64,000 nt of DNA from GCA-2732755 sp965228265 (GCA_965228265.1 OZ245804.1:1798001-1862000), one strand, 5' to 3'. Positions 26,402-35,366 are shown, counted from the stretch's first letter. Notes: generated by a model from the sequence alone, not told the origin. Numbers and translations are program-made.

Positions 26402-26671
26402 ATGGCCCTTTCCACCCAGACACGCGGCGAGATCGTGAGCGAGTTCCAGCGCGATGAGAAGGACACCGGTTCACCCGAGGTCCAGATCGCGATGCTGACC
26501 AACCGCATCAAGCATCTTGCCTCCCACCTGCGCGACCACAAGCACGACCAGCACAGCCGCCGCGGCCTGATCCTCATGGTCGGCAAGCGCAACCGCCTGC
26601 TCCGCTACCTGCAGCGGACCAACGCTGAGAGCTACCGCGAGCTGATCGGCAAGCTCGGTCTGCGGAAGTAA
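26402..26671 (+). CDS. rpsO: 30S ribosomal protein S15
   Basis: S15 binds 16S rRNA early in assembly of the small-subunit platform. The 89-residue protein matches the family across its length: FQRDEKDTGSPEVQIAMLT, RIKHLASHLRDHKHDQHSRR and GLILMVGKRNRLLRYLQR. The open frame extends far upstream, but the ATG at 26402 gives the normal start (MALSTQTR). It precedes pnp, the usual rpsO-pnp order, though a hairpin terminator separates them. Confidence 0.97.
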   Translation: MALSTQTRGEIVSEFQRDEKDTGSPEVQIAMLTNRIKHLASHLRDHKHDQHSRRGLILMVGKRNRLLRYLQRTNAESYRELIGKLGLRK

Positions 26672-26685
26672 TCTGAACCCTGATC

Positions 26686-26724
26686 GAGGCCCATCGGTGA
26701 GAGCCGGTGGGCCTCGCTTGTTAT
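26686..26724 (+). terminator. Hairpin terminator after rpsO
   Basis: GAGGCCCATCGG pairs with CCGGTGGGCCTC (12 bp with one mismatch-type G-T pair) around TGAGAG, followed by the T-rich GCTTGTTATT. It lies 14 bp past the rpsO stop. It may attenuate read-through into pnp, as in other bacteria. Confidence 0.65.
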
Positions 26725-26953
26725 TGAGTTCGGCGCGTCGGAAGCCGTCTTCGAAGGCAGTCGGCAGGCCTCAGCTGGTCACCCTCCTGAGCCCTGCCCT
26801 CTGCCCCCGGAGAGAGTTCGGCTCCCGGCGCTCCCAAGACATTCCAAGGTTCCCGGTGACTCGCGGCCCAGGGCATCGCTCGGGGCGCTCGGTCCGCCCG
26901 GGAACGTCCGCCGCAACGACTGCGCGCGGGATGTACGCACAGGAGCGATCCAT

Positions 26954-29152
26954 ATGTCAGCAAACGCACTCGGAACTCACCGCGTCGAGAAGGAAATCGG
27001 CGGCCGCACCATGGTCATCGAGACCGGCCGCGTCGCCAAGCAGGCGACAGCAGCCGTCTTCGTCACCTACGCCGACTCCACAGTCATGGCGACCGTCATG
27101 CGCGCCGACCCGCGGCCGGGCCTCGACTTCTTCCCCATGCAGGTCGATTACCGCGAGAAGCTCTCGGCCGGCGGCAAGTTCCCCGGCGGTTTCCGCAAGC
27201 GCGAGGGCGCTCCTTCCGAGAAGGAAATCCTCACCATGCGGATGATCGACAGGCCCATCCGCCCGCTCTTCCCCGACGGCTTCATCGACGAGGTTCAGAT
27301 TCAGTGCTGGGTCATGAGCCACGACGGCGAGAATGACACCGATGTCATCGCCGGCACCGCTGCCAGTGCCGCGCTGGCCATCAGCAACGCCCCCTTCGAG
27401 GGCCCGACCGCGACCGTGCGTGTCGGCCGCATCTGGACCGATGACGGGCCCCAGTTCGTCATCAACCCGACGGGCAGCCAGATGGATTACTCCGATCTTG
27501 ATCTCGTCCTCGCCGGCCACGCCGACGGGATCAACATGATCGAGGTCGGTGCAGCCGAGATCCCCGACGAGGAGATCCTCAAGGCGATCGAGTTCGGCTA
27601 CGACTTCGTCAAGCAGACCATCGAGCTCATCAACGAGCTCGTCGCCAAGGTCGGCCAGGAAAAGACGATCAAGAACCCGCTGAACCTGCCCAGCGAAGAG
27701 ATCACGGCCAAGATCAAGGAGCTCTGCTACGACAAGCTCTACGAGCTGCGCCAGCTGCCCGGCAAGGCCGAACGCAACGACGCGATCGCCGAGTTCCGCA
27801 AGCAGATCATGACCGAGCACTTCGCAGAGAAGATCGACGGCACCGTCGCCGAGGCCGAGAAGAGCCGCGCCGATCTCCAGATGGCCAAGGAAGCCTTCCG
27901 CACGCTCGAGAAGAAGATCACGCGCAAGCTGATCGTCGAGAAGGGCATCCGCGCCGACGGCCGCAAGCCCAAGGAGATCCGCCCGCTCGAGATGGAAGTG
28001 GGCGTCTTCAAGCGGACCCATGGCTCGGCGCTCTTCCAGCGCGGCGAGACCCAGTCGCTCGTCACCGCGGTCCTGGGCACCGGCAAGGCCGAGCAGGTCG
28101 TCGACGGGCTCATGCCCGAGTACAGCAAGAAGTTCTACCTACACTACAACTTCCCGCCCTTCTCGGTCGGTGAGGCCGGCCGCATCATGGGCCCGGGCCG
28201 CCGCGAGATCGGACACGGCGCTCTCGCCGAGCGTTCGCTCCAGGCCATCCTCCCCAGCCCCGAGACCTTCCCATACACCATACGTCTCGTCAGCGACATC
28301 ACCGAGTCCAACGGCTCGTCTTCGATGGCCTCGGTCTGCGGCGGCTGCCTCGCTCTCATGGACGCGGGCGTGCCCATCAGCAACACCTGCGCCGGCATCT
28401 CCGTCGGTCGCTTCACCGATGAGAACGACGAGAACGAGGTCTTCGTCACCGACATCCTGGGTGAGGAAGACTTCTTCGGCGACATGGACTTCAAGGTCTC
28501 CGGCACCCGCGAGGGCATCACCGGCATCCAGCTCGACCTCAAGGCCCGCGGCCTCTCGATCAAGCAGATCGAGACCATCTTCGATCAGGCCAAGGAAGGG
28601 CGCATCGATCTCATCGAGGCCATGGAAAAAACCATCCCCGCCCCGCGTTCCGAGATCAGCCAGTTCGCGCCGGGTATGGAGTCGATCAAGATCGATCCCG
28701 ACAAGATCGGCAAGCTCATCGGCCCGGGCGGCAAGATGATCCGCGGCCTCCAGGACAAGCACGGCGTCGAGATCGACGTCGAAGAGGACGGCACCGTCTT
28801 CATCTCGTCGACCGACATGGTCTCGCTCAAGGCTGCACTGGCTGAGGTCGAGGCACTCTGCGAGACGATCAAGGTCGGCGCGGTCTACGAGGGCAAGGTC
28901 GTCAGCGTGAAGGACTTCGGCGCGTTCGTCGAACTCGCACCGGGCACCGACGGCATGTGCCACATCTCGGAGCTCGACGACGGGTATGTTGAAAAGGTCA
29001 CCAACGTCGTGAACATCGGCGACACCATCCGCGTGAAGGTGATCAACGTCGACGATCAGGGCCGGATCAAGCTCAGCCGCAAGGCGCTGCTGAAGGAAGA
29101 GGCCGCCGCCGCGGGCGCCGGTTCCGACGAAGGCACCGACGAGGCCGAGTAA
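26954..29152 (+). CDS. pnp: Polyribonucleotide nucleotidyltransferase (PNPase)
   Basis: PNPase degrades RNA 3'-5' by phosphorolysis and is a degradosome component. The 732-residue protein has both RNase PH cores (for example FPGGFRKREGAPSEKEILT and RTHGSALFQRGETQSLVT), the catalytic region DITESNGSSSMASVCGG, a KH domain (IGKLIGPGGKMIRGL, about residue 590) and an S1 domain (GAVYEGKVVSVKDFGAFVEL). The ATG has CAGGAG upstream. An intergenic leader of about 280 bp precedes it. Length and order are normal. Confidence 0.97.
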   Translation: MSANALGTHRVEKEIGGRTMVIETGRVAKQATAAVFVTYADSTVMATVMRADPRPGLDFFPMQVDYREKLSAGGKFPGGFRKREGAPSEKEILTMRMIDRPIRPLFPDGFIDEVQIQCWVMSHDGENDTDVIAGTAASAALAISNAPFEGPTATVRVGRIWTDDGPQFVINPTGSQMDYSDLDLVLAGHADGINMIEVGAAEIPDEEILKAIEFGYDFVKQTIELINELVAKVGQEKTIKNPLNLPSEEITAKIKELCYDKLYELRQLPGKAERNDAIAEFRKQIMTEHFAEKIDGTVAEAEKSRADLQMAKEAFRTLEKKITRKLIVEKGIRADGRKPKEIRPLEMEVGVFKRTHGSALFQRGETQSLVTAVLGTGKAEQVVDGLMPEYSKKFYLHYNFPPFSVGEAGRIMGPGRREIGHGALAERSLQAILPSPETFPYTIRLVSDITESNGSSSMASVCGGCLALMDAGVPISNTCAGISVGRFTDENDENEVFVTDILGEEDFFGDMDFKVSGTREGITGIQLDLKARGLSIKQIETIFDQAKEGRIDLIEAMEKTIPAPRSEISQFAPGMESIKIDPDKIGKLIGPGGKMIRGLQDKHGVEIDVEEDGTVFISSTDMVSLKAALAEVEALCETIKVGAVYEGKVVSVKDFGAFVELAPGTDGMCHISELDDGYVEKVTNVVNIGDTIRVKVINVDDQGRIKLSRKALLKEEAAAAGAGSDEGTDEAE

Positions 29153-29205
29153 ATCCCCTGAGAGCGTTCACCCGTACGGGTGGTGCGAATATAGAGAATT
29201 CAGCC

Positions 29206-29232
29206 GGGCCCCGGGAAACATCCCCGGGGCCC
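29206..29232 (+). terminator. GC-rich hairpin after pnp
   Basis: GGGCCCCGGG and CCCGGGGCCC form a perfect 10-bp stem around a 7-base loop, followed by GTATTCGTTTGG. The T-tract is poor, so termination may need Rho or be partial. Confidence 0.6.
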
Positions 29233-29253
29233 GTATTCGTTTGGTATACGCGA

Positions 29254-29283
29254 TTGACGAGAACAACACGTTTTTGGTACATT
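29254..29283 (+). promoter_or_regulatory. Candidate promoter of the cold-shock gene
   Basis: TTGACG (five of six matches to the -35 consensus) and TACATT (four of six to the -10) are 18 bp apart. Transcription from here would leave a leader of about 180 nt before the ATG at 29471, comparable with the long leaders of known cspA-type mRNAs. Confidence 0.45.
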
Positions 29284-29470
29284 GGCGTGTCCGGCGTCGG
29301 GGATCGGCCCTGAGGTCGGCAGGCACGGGCGGTGCTCAGGCCGCCATGTCGGTGCCATTCTCTGGGGTTCAGCCGGCTTCTCTCCGGCTTGGTCGCGGCC
29401 GATTCTCGTACTGGCCCGCACCTGCAGTCATACCCCAAGGCGTCGGCGCGTGCGGTGAGGGGGTTGCCGA

Positions 29471-29755
29471 ATGTCTGATTCACCGGACGAAATCGTCGGT
29501 GCTCGCGGCGTAGTGAAATGGTTCGATTCCCGGAAAGGGTTCGGCTTTGTCGTCGGACCCGATGGACAGGACATCTTCATTCACTTCACCTGCATCGAGG
29601 GTGACGGGTTCAAAGCGCTCAAAGACGGCTCGACCGTCGAGTACGACGCGTCGCACAGCGACAAGGGCTGGCGGGCCACCCGCGTCGTCCGCGACGAGAC
29701 CGTCGAAGTCAACGTCGTGCCGAGACGTTCCCACGCCCGAACCAGCCGGCAGTGA
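29471..29755 (+). CDS. Cold-shock domain protein (CspA family)
   Basis: A 94-residue single-stranded nucleic-acid binding protein. The cold-shock domain covers residues ~11-75: GVVKWFDSRKGFGFVVGPDG contains RNP1 (KGFGFV), and DIFIHF is RNP2. A basic Arg/Ser-rich tail of about 18 residues extends beyond the usual 70-residue size. The gene follows a long leader. The histidine kinase gene begins 21 bp downstream. Confidence 0.93.
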   Translation: MSDSPDEIVGARGVVKWFDSRKGFGFVVGPDGQDIFIHFTCIEGDGFKALKDGSTVEYDASHSDKGWRATRVVRDETVEVNVVPRRSHARTSRQ

Positions 29756-29776
29756 TTTCCTTCCTATCCTGACGCG

Positions 29777-30646
29777 ATGCCCAGTGCTCTGCCCTTGATC
29801 ATCGCCGGTGGTGTCGGTCTCGCCGCGGGTGCGGTGCTGACCGCGATGGTCTCCCATGCGCGGTGGCGCAAGCAGGTGGCGATGGTCCGCCGCGCCGAGC
29901 GACGGGCCCGTTCCGCCGAAAGGCTCGCCGAGCTCGGCTCCATGACCAGCGGCCTGGCCCACGAGATCAAAAACCCACTCTCGACGATCGGGCTCAACAT
30001 CCAGCTCCTGGCCGAGGCACTCGCCGAGCTCGAAGCCGACGCGGAGGAACGGGGCCGACTCGAACGCCGCGTGGGCACGCTCCAGCGCGAGATCGAGAGA
30101 CTCAAGGACATCCTGACTGACTTCCTCGACTTCGCGGGCGAGAAGAAGCTCTCCCCCGCGCCGACCGATCTCAACGCGATGATCGACGAACTCGCGGATT
30201 TCTTCCATCCCCAGGCCGAGCGGCAGAAGGTGCGGATCTTCGTGACCCCCGCCTCGCAGCATGTCGAGGCCCTGGTCGACGGGCCCCTCATCAAGCAGGC
30301 GGTGCTGAACCTGCTGCTCAACGCGCTCCAGGCCATGGGCGAGCCCGACAAGCAGGGCTCCAAGCAGGGCACGCGCGAGATCTACATGCGGACCGAACTC
30401 GGCGAAGACGACGGGCACCCGGTGGCCCGACTCCGCGTCGCCGACACCGGACCCGGCATGGACTCGGAAACCGTGACGCGGATCTTCACGCCCTACTTTA
30501 CAACCAAGTCGGGCGGCACAGGGCTCGGACTGCCCACCTCGCGGCGCATCGTCGAAGAACACGGCGGCCGCATCGAGGTCCATTCCGAGCAGGACCGGGG
30601 GACCGAGTTCACACTCGTCCTGCCCGTGCCCGAAAGGCCCGAATAG
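29777..30646 (+). CDS. Membrane-anchored sensor histidine kinase
   Basis: A 289-residue kinase with one N-terminal transmembrane helix (LIIAGGVGLAAGAVLTAMV), a coiled coil rich in A, E and R, then the dimerisation box GLAHEIKNPLSTIG with phospho-acceptor His62. The ATPase part has an N box (NLLLNALQAMG), G1 (VADTGPGMD), F region (FTPYFTTK) and G2 (GGTGLGLP). There is no periplasmic sensor domain, and no response-regulator gene is adjacent, so it is an orphan NtrB/NtrY-like kinase. The signal is unknown. Confidence 0.92.
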   Translation: MPSALPLIIAGGVGLAAGAVLTAMVSHARWRKQVAMVRRAERRARSAERLAELGSMTSGLAHEIKNPLSTIGLNIQLLAEALAELEADAEERGRLERRVGTLQREIERLKDILTDFLDFAGEKKLSPAPTDLNAMIDELADFFHPQAERQKVRIFVTPASQHVEALVDGPLIKQAVLNLLLNALQAMGEPDKQGSKQGTREIYMRTELGEDDGHPVARLRVADTGPGMDSETVTRIFTPYFTTKSGGTGLGLPTSRRIVEEHGGRIEVHSEQDRGTEFTLVLPVPERPE

Positions 30647-30678
30647 CAAGACCGACCAGAGCAGACCGACCGGGGCGG

Positions 30679-31494
30679 TCAGTCGAAGGTGACGTCCTTG
30701 ATCTCCGTGCGGGCGTGCCAGAGCTCGGGGAAGAACTGCTGCTCGATGATCCGCTTGAGATAGCTCACGCCCGCGGTCCCGCCCGTGCCGACCTTGTATC
30801 CGATGATCCGCTCGACGGTCTTCATGTGCCGGAAACGCCAGAGGGTGAAGGCCTCCTCGACGTCGACGAGCTTCTCGCACATCTCGTACTCGTCCCAGTG
30901 GTCGGCCGGGTTCTCGTAGATCGTGCAGATCACCTTGGTGATCTCTTCAGACATTTCGTACGGCTTGGTCCAGTCACGCTCGGTATGCGAGGCGGGGACG
31001 GGCAGCCCCTTGCGTCCGAGGTAGCGCAGGAACTCGTCGTAGATGCTCGGCGCTTCGAGCGTGGCCTTGAGGTCGGCGTGCTCGGCGGGCTTCTTCTCGT
31101 GCATCTGGAGCATGCGCTCGGACTTGTTGCCCATGAGGAATTCGATCGTGCGGTACTGCGGGCTCTGGAAGCCGCTGGCCGAGCCGAGCACATGACGGAA
31201 CTGCGCGTACTCCGAGGGGGTGAGCGTCGCGAGCACCGACCACTGGTTCAGGAGCTGCGTCTGGATGTGCTTGATGCGTGCCAGGATCTTGAAGCTGCTC
31301 TCGAGGTCGTCGTTCTGGATGAACCCGATCGCGGCTCGCATCTCGTGGATGATGAGTTTCATCCACAGCTCCGAGGTCTGGTGCTGGATGATGAAAAGCA
31401 TCTCGTCGTGGTGGGGCGGGTCCGAGAGCTCGGTCTGCGCATTGAGCAGTACGTCGAGGCGCAGGTAATCCGCGTAATTGTCGGCTCGTTGCAT
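30679..31494 (-). CDS. kynA: Tryptophan 2,3-dioxygenase
   Basis: This heme enzyme opens the indole ring of tryptophan to give N-formylkynurenine. The 271-residue protein carries the family blocks DEMLFIIQHQTSELWMKLIIHE, SGFQSPQYRTIEFLMGNK and EEAFTLWRFRHMKTVERIIG (heme-ligand histidine), and GTGGTAGVSYLK. The open frame runs to 32931, but ATG 31494 with GGAGGG upstream gives the normal size. No other kynurenine genes are near. A lipoprotein gene lies just upstream on the same strand. Confidence 0.95.
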   Translation of the reverse strand: MQRADNYADYLRLDVLLNAQTELSDPPHHDEMLFIIQHQTSELWMKLIIHEMRAAIGFIQNDDLESSFKILARIKHIQTQLLNQWSVLATLTPSEYAQFRHVLGSASGFQSPQYRTIEFLMGNKSERMLQMHEKKPAEHADLKATLEAPSIYDEFLRYLGRKGLPVPASHTERDWTKPYEMSEEITKVICTIYENPADHWDEYEMCEKLVDVEEAFTLWRFRHMKTVERIIGYKVGTGGTAGVSYLKRIIEQQFFPELWHARTEIKDVTFD

Positions 31495-31517
31495 GTATCC
31501 CTCCGCGTTGCCCAACC

Positions 31518-31712
31518 CTAGGGCTGGGGCTGGCGCGGAGTGGCGTCGTTGCGGAAGACCGCAGCCGAGGCATCGTCGACCCGCACGGGCGAGATCCCCG
31601 GCTGACGCTCGTGGGCGTAGAACCAGTCGCGCATCGTCGAGCCACAACCGACAGACGCAACGGCCGCGGCTCCCAGCAGTACGGCGATCGAGATGGACCG
31701 GAAACGCTTCAT
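31518..31712 (-). CDS. Small lipoprotein
   Basis: A 64-residue product with a basic start, a hydrophobic signal (ISIAVLLGAAAVAS) and a lipobox-like SVGC. The mature peptide of about 40 residues (GSTMRDWFYAHERQPGISPV) is polar and resembles no family I know. The gene sits 23 bp upstream of kynA on the same strand. It is real on the strength of the signal peptide and spacing, but its role is unknown. Confidence 0.6.
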   Translation of the reverse strand: MKRFRSISIAVLLGAAAVASVGCGSTMRDWFYAHERQPGISPVRVDDASAAVFRNDATPRQPQP

Positions 31713-31926
31713 CGAACCTCCCCCGGCCGACCCATCCGGGCCGACACAGCTCTACCCTGCATTCCAGAACCGGGCGCCGGGGACGTTTTGTGACACCTCG
31801 GCAAGGAAATGCCCGAATTTGGGTCTGGCTGGGCGGGTCGGGGCGGTTTGACCGGGCCTGAGGCGGGATTACCATCCCCTCGTTCCCGGACCGGGTTCGC
31901 CCAGATGGGCCTGACAGGAGTCTTCG

Positions 31927-32775
31927 ATGATCGAGATCGCGATGAGCACGCTGGCCTGCCCGAAGAGGACACTCGCCGAGGCGGTCGCCATCGCCGAGGC
32001 CGCCGGCTGCGACGGCATCGAGCTCCGCACCGGGGGCGTCCGAGCCACGGACCTCGCCTGCGACCCGTTCCTCTCCGACGAGGCCAAGACCCGGGGCCTG
32101 CTCGAGGTCGCGGGCCTGAAGGCATCCAGCCTGGCGACGGGCGTGAAGTTCGACTCGGTCGTCTTCCCACCCGTGGTGGGGTACCTCTTCGACACCGAGG
32201 CCGAGGTCCGTCAGGCCAAGCGGGCGATCGACCTTGCCGCCCAGCTCGACTGCCCGATGGTCCGGGTGTTCGGCTTCGAGAAGCAGGGTCGCGAGAGCTA
32301 CAAGGCCGCCTTCAAGCGCATCGCCGGGCGACTCAAGCTCGCCTGCGACCACGCACGCAACACGGGCACGATGGTCGTCGTCGAGAACGGCGGCGACTTC
32401 TCCACCGCCGAGCAGCTCGCCGAGCTGATCGCTGCGGTCGACACCACGCTCATCGGCGCGTCTTACGACGTCGCCCTCGGGCACGTCGCGGGTGATGCGC
32501 CCGAGCAGATGACCAGTTTCCTGCGCAACAAACTGAAACTCGTCCGCGTCAAGGACCGCGGGGGCGATCAGCCCGTGCAGGTGGGCGACGGCGAGATCCC
32601 CGTCGAGTCCTTCGTGCGTCAGCTCGAGCGGAGCCGATGGTCGGGCACGGTCGTGTTCGAGTGGGAAGCCGCGTGGTACGAGGGACTGGCGCCGATCGAG
32701 GAGGTGCTCCCGATCGCGGTGCGCAGGCTCTGCGAGTGGGCGGGCCTGACCCAGGGCGCGATGGCGGTCGCCTGA
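31927..32775 (+). CDS. Sugar phosphate isomerase/epimerase family protein (TIM barrel)
   Basis: A 282-residue xylose-isomerase-like TIM barrel. Strands with likely metal ligands can be seen: EIAMSTLAC, GCDGIELRTGG, MVRVFGFEKQG, MVVVENGGDF (Glu), IGASYDVALGHVAG (Asp, His) and VFEWEAAWYEGL (Glu). Caggag lies 7 bp before the ATG. Such proteins act as epimerases or isomerases of free sugars, and the substrate cannot be told. It is followed 22 bp later by queG. Confidence 0.82.
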   Translation: MIEIAMSTLACPKRTLAEAVAIAEAAGCDGIELRTGGVRATDLACDPFLSDEAKTRGLLEVAGLKASSLATGVKFDSVVFPPVVGYLFDTEAEVRQAKRAIDLAAQLDCPMVRVFGFEKQGRESYKAAFKRIAGRLKLACDHARNTGTMVVVENGGDFSTAEQLAELIAAVDTTLIGASYDVALGHVAGDAPEQMTSFLRNKLKLVRVKDRGGDQPVQVGDGEIPVESFVRQLERSRWSGTVVFEWEAAWYEGLAPIEEVLPIAVRRLCEWAGLTQGAMAVA

Positions 32776-32797
32776 GTCCGAGACTGGAGGCCGAGCC

Positions 32798-33859
32798 ATG
32801 GCCGGCGCTCCGGGCGCGACACAATGGATCCTCGACGAATGCAAACGCCAGGGCTTCGCGCTCGCCGGTGTCTGTGATGCAACGCCCCCAACAAGGCAGG
32901 TGGAGTTTCGCCAATGGCTCGATGCCGGCAAGCACGGCGAGATGGGCTATCTCGAAGAGCAATACGACGCCTGGTGCGATCCGAACTCGGTTTGGGAGGG
33001 CGCGCAGTCGGTCGTCATGGTCGCGGACCTCTACGCCTCGCGTGACGACGGGCCCGACAAGATCGACCCGAGCCGGGGCAGGCTCGCCCGGTACGCCAGA
33101 GGCAAGGACTACCACCGCGTCATGAAGCAGCGCCTCCACGCGGTCTGCGACGCGGCCCGCGTGAAGTGGCCCGGGCAGGCGTTTCGCTCGTTCGTCGACA
33201 CAGTGCCCATCAACGAGCGCGAACTGGCGACGAAAGCGGGCCTGGGCTGGTTCGCCAAGCACACACTCGTCATCAATCCGCGGCTCGGGTCGTGGATGCT
33301 CCTGGGCGGGTTTCTGACGACGCTCAAGCTGCGCCCGCCGCCCGATCAACCGGTGTATGACGACCACTGCGGCAGTTGCACCCGCTGCATCGACGCCTGC
33401 CCGACCAAGGCCATCACGCCCTACAGCGTCGACGCGAGAAAGTGCATCAGCTACCTGACCATCGAGCACGATTCGGACATCGACCCGGATCTTGCACACA
33501 ACATGGGCGACTGGATCGCCGGGTGCGATATCTGCCAGGAGGTGTGCCCTCACAACTCACCCAGGCCCGGCATGAGCAGCGAGGAGCCCCGCGCGTCGTA
33601 CCGCTCGGGCGCACGCTCGTTCGATCTGCTCGAGGTGCTGAACTGGGATGCCAAGGCGAGGCAGGAGGCGCTCAAGACGAGCCCGCTCAAAAGGATCAAG
33701 CTCGAGCAGTTCCGGCGAAACGCGGCAACCGCTGCGGGCAATGCGCTGCAAGAGCACGCACTTCCCGAACTGCGCGCACGACTGACGGAGATCGCATCGG
33801 ACGAGTCCGAGCCCGATCTCGTTCGGCAGGTTGCTCAAGAATTTACAGAAACATCTTGA
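32798..33859 (+). CDS. queG: Epoxyqueuosine reductase
   Basis: QueG reduces epoxyqueuosine to queuosine in tRNA, using cobalamin and two [4Fe-4S] clusters. The 353-residue protein has the catalytic Asp134 in FVDTVPINEREL, AGLGWFAKHTLVINPRLGSW, and the ferredoxin-type cysteines C191, C194, C197, C201 (CGSCTRCIDACPTKAI) with C243, C246 and C250 (GCDICQEVCPHN). The C-terminal HEAT-like part seen in QueG is short but present. Start is MAGAPGAT. Confidence 0.96.
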   Translation: MAGAPGATQWILDECKRQGFALAGVCDATPPTRQVEFRQWLDAGKHGEMGYLEEQYDAWCDPNSVWEGAQSVVMVADLYASRDDGPDKIDPSRGRLARYARGKDYHRVMKQRLHAVCDAARVKWPGQAFRSFVDTVPINERELATKAGLGWFAKHTLVINPRLGSWMLLGGFLTTLKLRPPPDQPVYDDHCGSCTRCIDACPTKAITPYSVDARKCISYLTIEHDSDIDPDLAHNMGDWIAGCDICQEVCPHNSPRPGMSSEEPRASYRSGARSFDLLEVLNWDAKARQEALKTSPLKRIKLEQFRRNAATAAGNALQEHALPELRARLTEIASDESEPDLVRQVAQEFTETS

Positions 33860-33873
33860 ATCACTTCGTATCC

Positions 33874-33960
33874 GGGTGCCACGGCTTGCCCGTCTTCGGC
33901 AAGCCGTGTGTCCGAAGTGTTACGAGCACGGCTTGCCCTTCGGGACAAGCCGTGGCACCC
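33874..33960. repeat. Palindromic intergenic repeat, family B copy 2
   Basis: Same layout as the copy at 24875-24959: GGGTGC, then CACGGCTTG/CAAGCCGTG hairpin (33880-33908), a spacer, a second CACGGCTTG/CAAGCCGTG hairpin (33927-33954), then GCACCC. It lies between convergent queG and the membrane-protein gene, 14 bp after the queG stop. Confidence 0.87.
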
Positions 33961-33967
33961 CAAGACT

Positions 33968-35218
33968 TCAGGCGGGCTGCGGCAGAGGCGCTGGGCGATC
34001 GGGGCTGCCCGTAAAGAGCTTGGCCAGGATCAGGATCGCCACACCCGCGGGGATGTAGCGTTCGTCACGCACGAAGAAGCCCATGAAGAAGAAGGGCGAG
34101 GCGAGCACAATCGCGATGACTGTGACGAGCGTACTGCGGCTGGTGCGCGTGCGCAGGCATCGGCCTCGGACGTTCCAGATGTTGAGGTAGACGTAGGTGG
34201 GGAAGATGAGGCCGTAGAAGGTGAGGAAGGCGCGGTACATGATCTCGCCGGAGGTCATATTGAGCCAGTCGACAAGGTTGCCTGGCCATTCGGGTTTCAT
34301 GCCAGCGAGCAGACCCAGACACACCACGATGACCGTAACGAACTGGTGCCAAGCAAAGAGGCCAGGCGTTGTTCGTTCGCTCGGCCGGAACTCGCGTCGA
34401 TGCACGCTCGTGGTAAAGAGCATCTGTGCGAGGAAGTGAACCCCCAGCAAAAGCCCGGCAAGCGTCAAAGCGCTCCTTGCGATCGTGTCGGGGTTTCGGT
34501 CCGTGAGCGCTGCGATCGGGCCGGCGTAGAGCACGGTCAGAACGATCATCGAGAAGAAGAACACGCCGAACCCGAGCCCGAACGCAACGCGCGAGGCCGA
34601 TGGGGTTGGTGATGAACGACGAGCGCGGTGGAAGGTGAGATCGAGATACGGGCAGAACAGAAAGCCGAAGATGCTCGCGGGCGCGAGCCAGAGCACGTCA
34701 TTCGAGAATGGTACTGCGGGGAGTTGTTCGCTCGGTGTGGGCTCGAACGGCTGCTGAGCAACAAGAAACAGCAGCAGGCCAGCCGAAACCAACCAGACGA
34801 CCAATGCCTGAATGTGGAGTGACTTGTCCCCCTGAGCGAACGACTGGGCGGAAAGCAGCAGAGCTGCGATTGCGAGGACTGCGATCGGATTCCAGTAGTC
34901 CCAGCCGAGCGTAAAAGCCGCAAAGCCAAAGAGCCACGCGATCCAGAACTCATGGAAGAGGATCGTCACCCGAGAAAACAGCACCGCCGCCTGTCTGTGG
35001 TCCTCGACGAGACGCTTGCTCGACTCGGGCGACTTGAGCACCCAGCCCATCGCGGCTGCCCCGACGACGTTGGGCACGGCAAAGACGACGTACCCCCAGA
35101 ACCCGAGGTCACGGATGAGCAGGGCCGGCAGGAACATGCCGATGCACCACGTCCACGAGCAGCCGAGGTAGACGGCCCATCCGGTGGGCCCCAGAGATCG
35201 GGAAGGCGATTCGGGCAT
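33968..35218 (-). CDS. Polytopic membrane protein, about 10-12 helices
   Basis: No family is firmly recognised. From ATG 35218 the product has 416 residues and is almost wholly made of membrane helices (for example GWAVYLGCSWTWCIGMFLPALLI, LGFGVFFFSMIVLTVLYAG, LVTVIAIVLASPFFFMGFFV). The start (GWAVYLGC) and the WGYVVFAVPNVVGAA helix faintly recall sodium/solute or NCS1-type transporters. The C-terminal two helices are followed by a basic Pro-rich tail. It is monocistronic and divergent from the exported C15-like gene. Confidence 0.7.
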   Translation of the reverse strand: MPESPSRSLGPTGWAVYLGCSWTWCIGMFLPALLIRDLGFWGYVVFAVPNVVGAAAMGWVLKSPESSKRLVEDHRQAAVLFSRVTILFHEFWIAWLFGFAAFTLGWDYWNPIAVLAIAALLLSAQSFAQGDKSLHIQALVVWLVSAGLLLFLVAQQPFEPTPSEQLPAVPFSNDVLWLAPASIFGFLFCPYLDLTFHRARRSSPTPSASRVAFGLGFGVFFFSMIVLTVLYAGPIAALTDRNPDTIARSALTLAGLLLGVHFLAQMLFTTSVHRREFRPSERTTPGLFAWHQFVTVIVVCLGLLAGMKPEWPGNLVDWLNMTSGEIMYRAFLTFYGLIFPTYVYLNIWNVRGRCLRTRTSRSTLVTVIAIVLASPFFFMGFFVRDERYIPAGVAILILAKLFTGSPDRPAPLPQPA

Positions 35219-35313
35219 CGGGGGGCAGTCTAGGGGGCTCCCCGGGCCGTGAAGGGGGTGAGAAGATGGGGAAGTCTCCTTGCGTGGGCACGGATTTGTG
35301 CTAGGTTGGGGGT

Positions 35314-35331
35314 GCCGGCGGCTCCGCCGGC
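35314..35331. other. GC hairpin in the leader of the C15-like gene
   Basis: GCCGGCGG and CCGCCGGC flank CT as an 8-bp perfect inverted repeat, 36 bp before the chosen GTG start. Upstream TTGCGT (35280) and TAGGTT (35302) are a weak promoter-like pair at 16 bp. The hairpin could be a leftover half of a palindromic repeat. Confidence 0.3.
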
Positions 35332-35366
35332 TGTGTTCTAAGTCCGGTGAGTGGGTGGAGTTCCGA

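Larger units (their letters stand above)
29153..29470. other. 318-bp non-coding gap between pnp and the cold-shock gene
   Basis: The first part holds the pnp terminator (29206-29232). A promoter-like pair follows (29254-29283). The remaining ~180 bp would be the 5' untranslated leader of the cold-shock mRNA. I see no short open frame with a good Shine-Dalgarno in it. Confidence 0.55.

Noticed and set aside
31495..32931. Upstream extension of the tryptophan dioxygenase frame to 750 codons
   Set aside because: Only the last 271 residues match the enzyme. The extension is antisense to a TIM-barrel gene and crosses the lipoprotein gene, and ATG 31494 has a good Shine-Dalgarno.
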